Assembly: GCA_965226215.1 (NCBI GenBank) | Contig: CBDDCH010000002.1 | Span: 1,798,001-1,862,000 of the forward strand | Length of the DNA stretch: 64,000 bases | Source of the DNA: G963668345 sp965226215 | GTDB taxonomy: Bacteria; Acidobacteriota; Terriglobia; Bryobacterales; UBA6623 | Direction of reading: 5' to 3' | Shown: positions 63,094 to 64,000 of the stretch, in pieces | Position numbering within the stretch: position 1 is the first letter of the stretch | How the letters are laid out: each line of letters starts with the position of its first letter | Made by a program: the position numbers and the translations under genes | The notes under the pieces: generated by a model | The model's input: only the letters and a program-made list of their open reading frames with translations | Databases searched by the model: none | Told to the model about the DNA's origin: nothing

Positions 63094-64000
63094 TTAGCCA
63101 CCTTCGCTGCGCTGTAACTCCGCCTGTTTGAGAACCCAGCGGCGAATGACCTGGTAAGCGACGTCTTCGGCTTCAAAGCGCTGGCCGCCTTGGTGGCCAT
63201 CCTCCTCGCCGGTTTGTATGTTGAGCGGTTTTCGCAGGAACTTGCTCCGCTCAAGCTCGCGCAGGTTGACGCGCTGCTGCATCTTCCGATAATTGTCGAG
63301 CAATTTGTCGGGCGGGATGTAACCCGCGGCGTCGGGCGGTTCGAGATAAAGCGTCGGGACCCGCCCGGGCACGCCGTGGCAAGAGATGCATGCTTTGCTG
63401 TCTTTCGCCTGGATCTTGGTCATTTCAGCGAAGACGTAATCCCGAAAGTGCAAGATGTCCTCGACAAAGTCGTCGCTGGGATCCAGACGCCGCGCATCGG
63501 TTCCTTGCGGCGGCCCCTGTTCGGTAATCAGTTTGCGAAGTTGCGCGCCGTAGATCTTGTCGTCGCTGTTCAGGATGTTTTGGATGCTTTGGCGCAGCTT
63601 GAAACTGGTCTCGTGCTCGACGTAGGCCGCCAGGGCTTTGCGGACTTCCGGATTGCGGCGCAGCGCTGTCTTGTTAGCCAGCTTCACCGCCAGTTCGCGA
63701 GTTTCTTCGGACTTATCGGCTGCGAACCACGAATTAAACATCCGTATGATCTCGTCCTTAGCAGCGCTGACGGGGTCGATCACATCCACACCGCGCTCGT
63801 CTTTCGTGAATAGAGACCCGCTGCCGTCGTCAGGGACGATCTTGACGTAGTCGATGCCGAAGATGTAAAGCGGTTCGGCTTCCGGATTCGCCCCGAGCAT
63901 TTTCACCGTTAGCCGGTTCTCTCCCTGGCGGAACTCGTGAACACCCAGCGACAGCGGGCCACTGGCGATCAGACTGGGACGGAAAAAGTCCGTCGGTTCC
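63094..64000 (-). CDS. Planctomycete/acidobacterial-type cytochrome c-domain protein (5' end beyond window)
   Basis: The frame is open to the right edge and ends at TAA near 63094. The visible C-terminal 300 residues contain a carbohydrate-binding-like segment (LGVHEFRQGENRLTVKMLGA, then YIFGIDYVKIVPDD) and a c-type heme site CISCH in KDSKACISCHGVPGRVP. Before the heme is an all-helical region with PEVRKALAAYVEHETSFKLR. It is presumably exported and anchors heme outside the membrane. The ATG at 63906 is internal. Confidence 0.75.
   Translation of the reverse strand, partial: EPTDFFRPSLIASGPLSLGVHEFRQGENRLTVKMLGANPEAEPLYIFGIDYVKIVPDDGSGSLFTKDERGVDVIDPVSAAKDEIIRMFNSWFAADKSEETRELAVKLANKTALRRNPEVRKALAAYVEHETSFKLRQSIQNILNSDDKIYGAQLRKLITEQGPPQGTDARRLDPSDDFVEDILHFRDYVFAEMTKIQAKDSKACISCHGVPGRVPTLYLEPPDAAGYIPPDKLLDNYRKMQQRVNLRELERSKFLRKPLNIQTGEEDGHQGGQRFEAEDVAYQVIRRWVLKQAELQRSEGG

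Overview
The window is GC-rich bacterial chromosome, most likely Acidobacteriota. The best pointers are a secreted von Willebrand A protein of the type common in that phylum (15468-16325), Tat-exported sugar isomerase-like proteins, and a radical SAM protein resembling the enzymes that make membrane-spanning lipids. This is inference from protein families; no rRNA or tRNA gene was seen.

Two processes dominate. The first is insertion-sequence load: three ISL3-type copies (1-1106, 1987-3285, 22648-23946), IS1595 (7332-8360), IS256 (16478-17891), IS630 (28673-29830) and IS1380 (about 38878-40338), plus a 177-bp MITE in three copies, a palindromic repeat in at least five places and several smaller dispersed repeats. 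The second is gene decay. At least ten genes are broken: a nucleotidyltransferase pair, one transposase, a small secreted protein, cheB, a chemoreceptor, cheA, a small membrane protein, a secreted adhesin-like protein, a sensor kinase, and Sel1 and peptidase remnants. Six internal stops are all TAA where a Glu codon is expected, and two frameshifts sit in G tracts one base too long.

Layout. 1-3350: two ISL3 copies around a broken nucleotidyltransferase locus. 3490-9000: ThDP enzyme, beta-lactamase-like lipoprotein, IS1595, broken small gene. 9327-15137: membrane glycosyltransferase, DPM1-like glycosyltransferase with a YbhN-like membrane protein, and two tandem coiled-coil membrane paralogues. 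15468-22286: VWA protein, IS256, anmK and mutS. 22648-26419: ISL3, a secreted protein whose tail is made by a MITE, and a TPR glycosyltransferase-like membrane protein. 26488-37475: a chemotaxis operon transcribed leftward in the order cheA, cheW, receptor, cheY, cheB, cheR, cheX; cheA, the receptor and cheB are disrupted. 38629-41428: a small gene split by an IS1380-led segment. 41704-52557: CDGSH protein, SMP-30-like hydrolase, FAD oxidoreductase, HAD phosphatase, an ABC transporter whose permease is fused to an amidohydrolase, MaoC hydratase, sugar isomerase and SPFH protein. 53371-64000: Tes-like radical SAM protein, poly-C tracts including one of 50 bases, broken adhesin-like protein, split sensor kinase, secretin, Tat-exported isomerase-like protein and a partial c-type cytochrome domain protein.

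The most notable signals are the dismantled but recognisable chemotaxis operon with its five-fold 122-residue PAS array, the permease-amidohydrolase fusion, the Tes-like radical SAM enzyme, and the uniform pattern of the disabling mutations.
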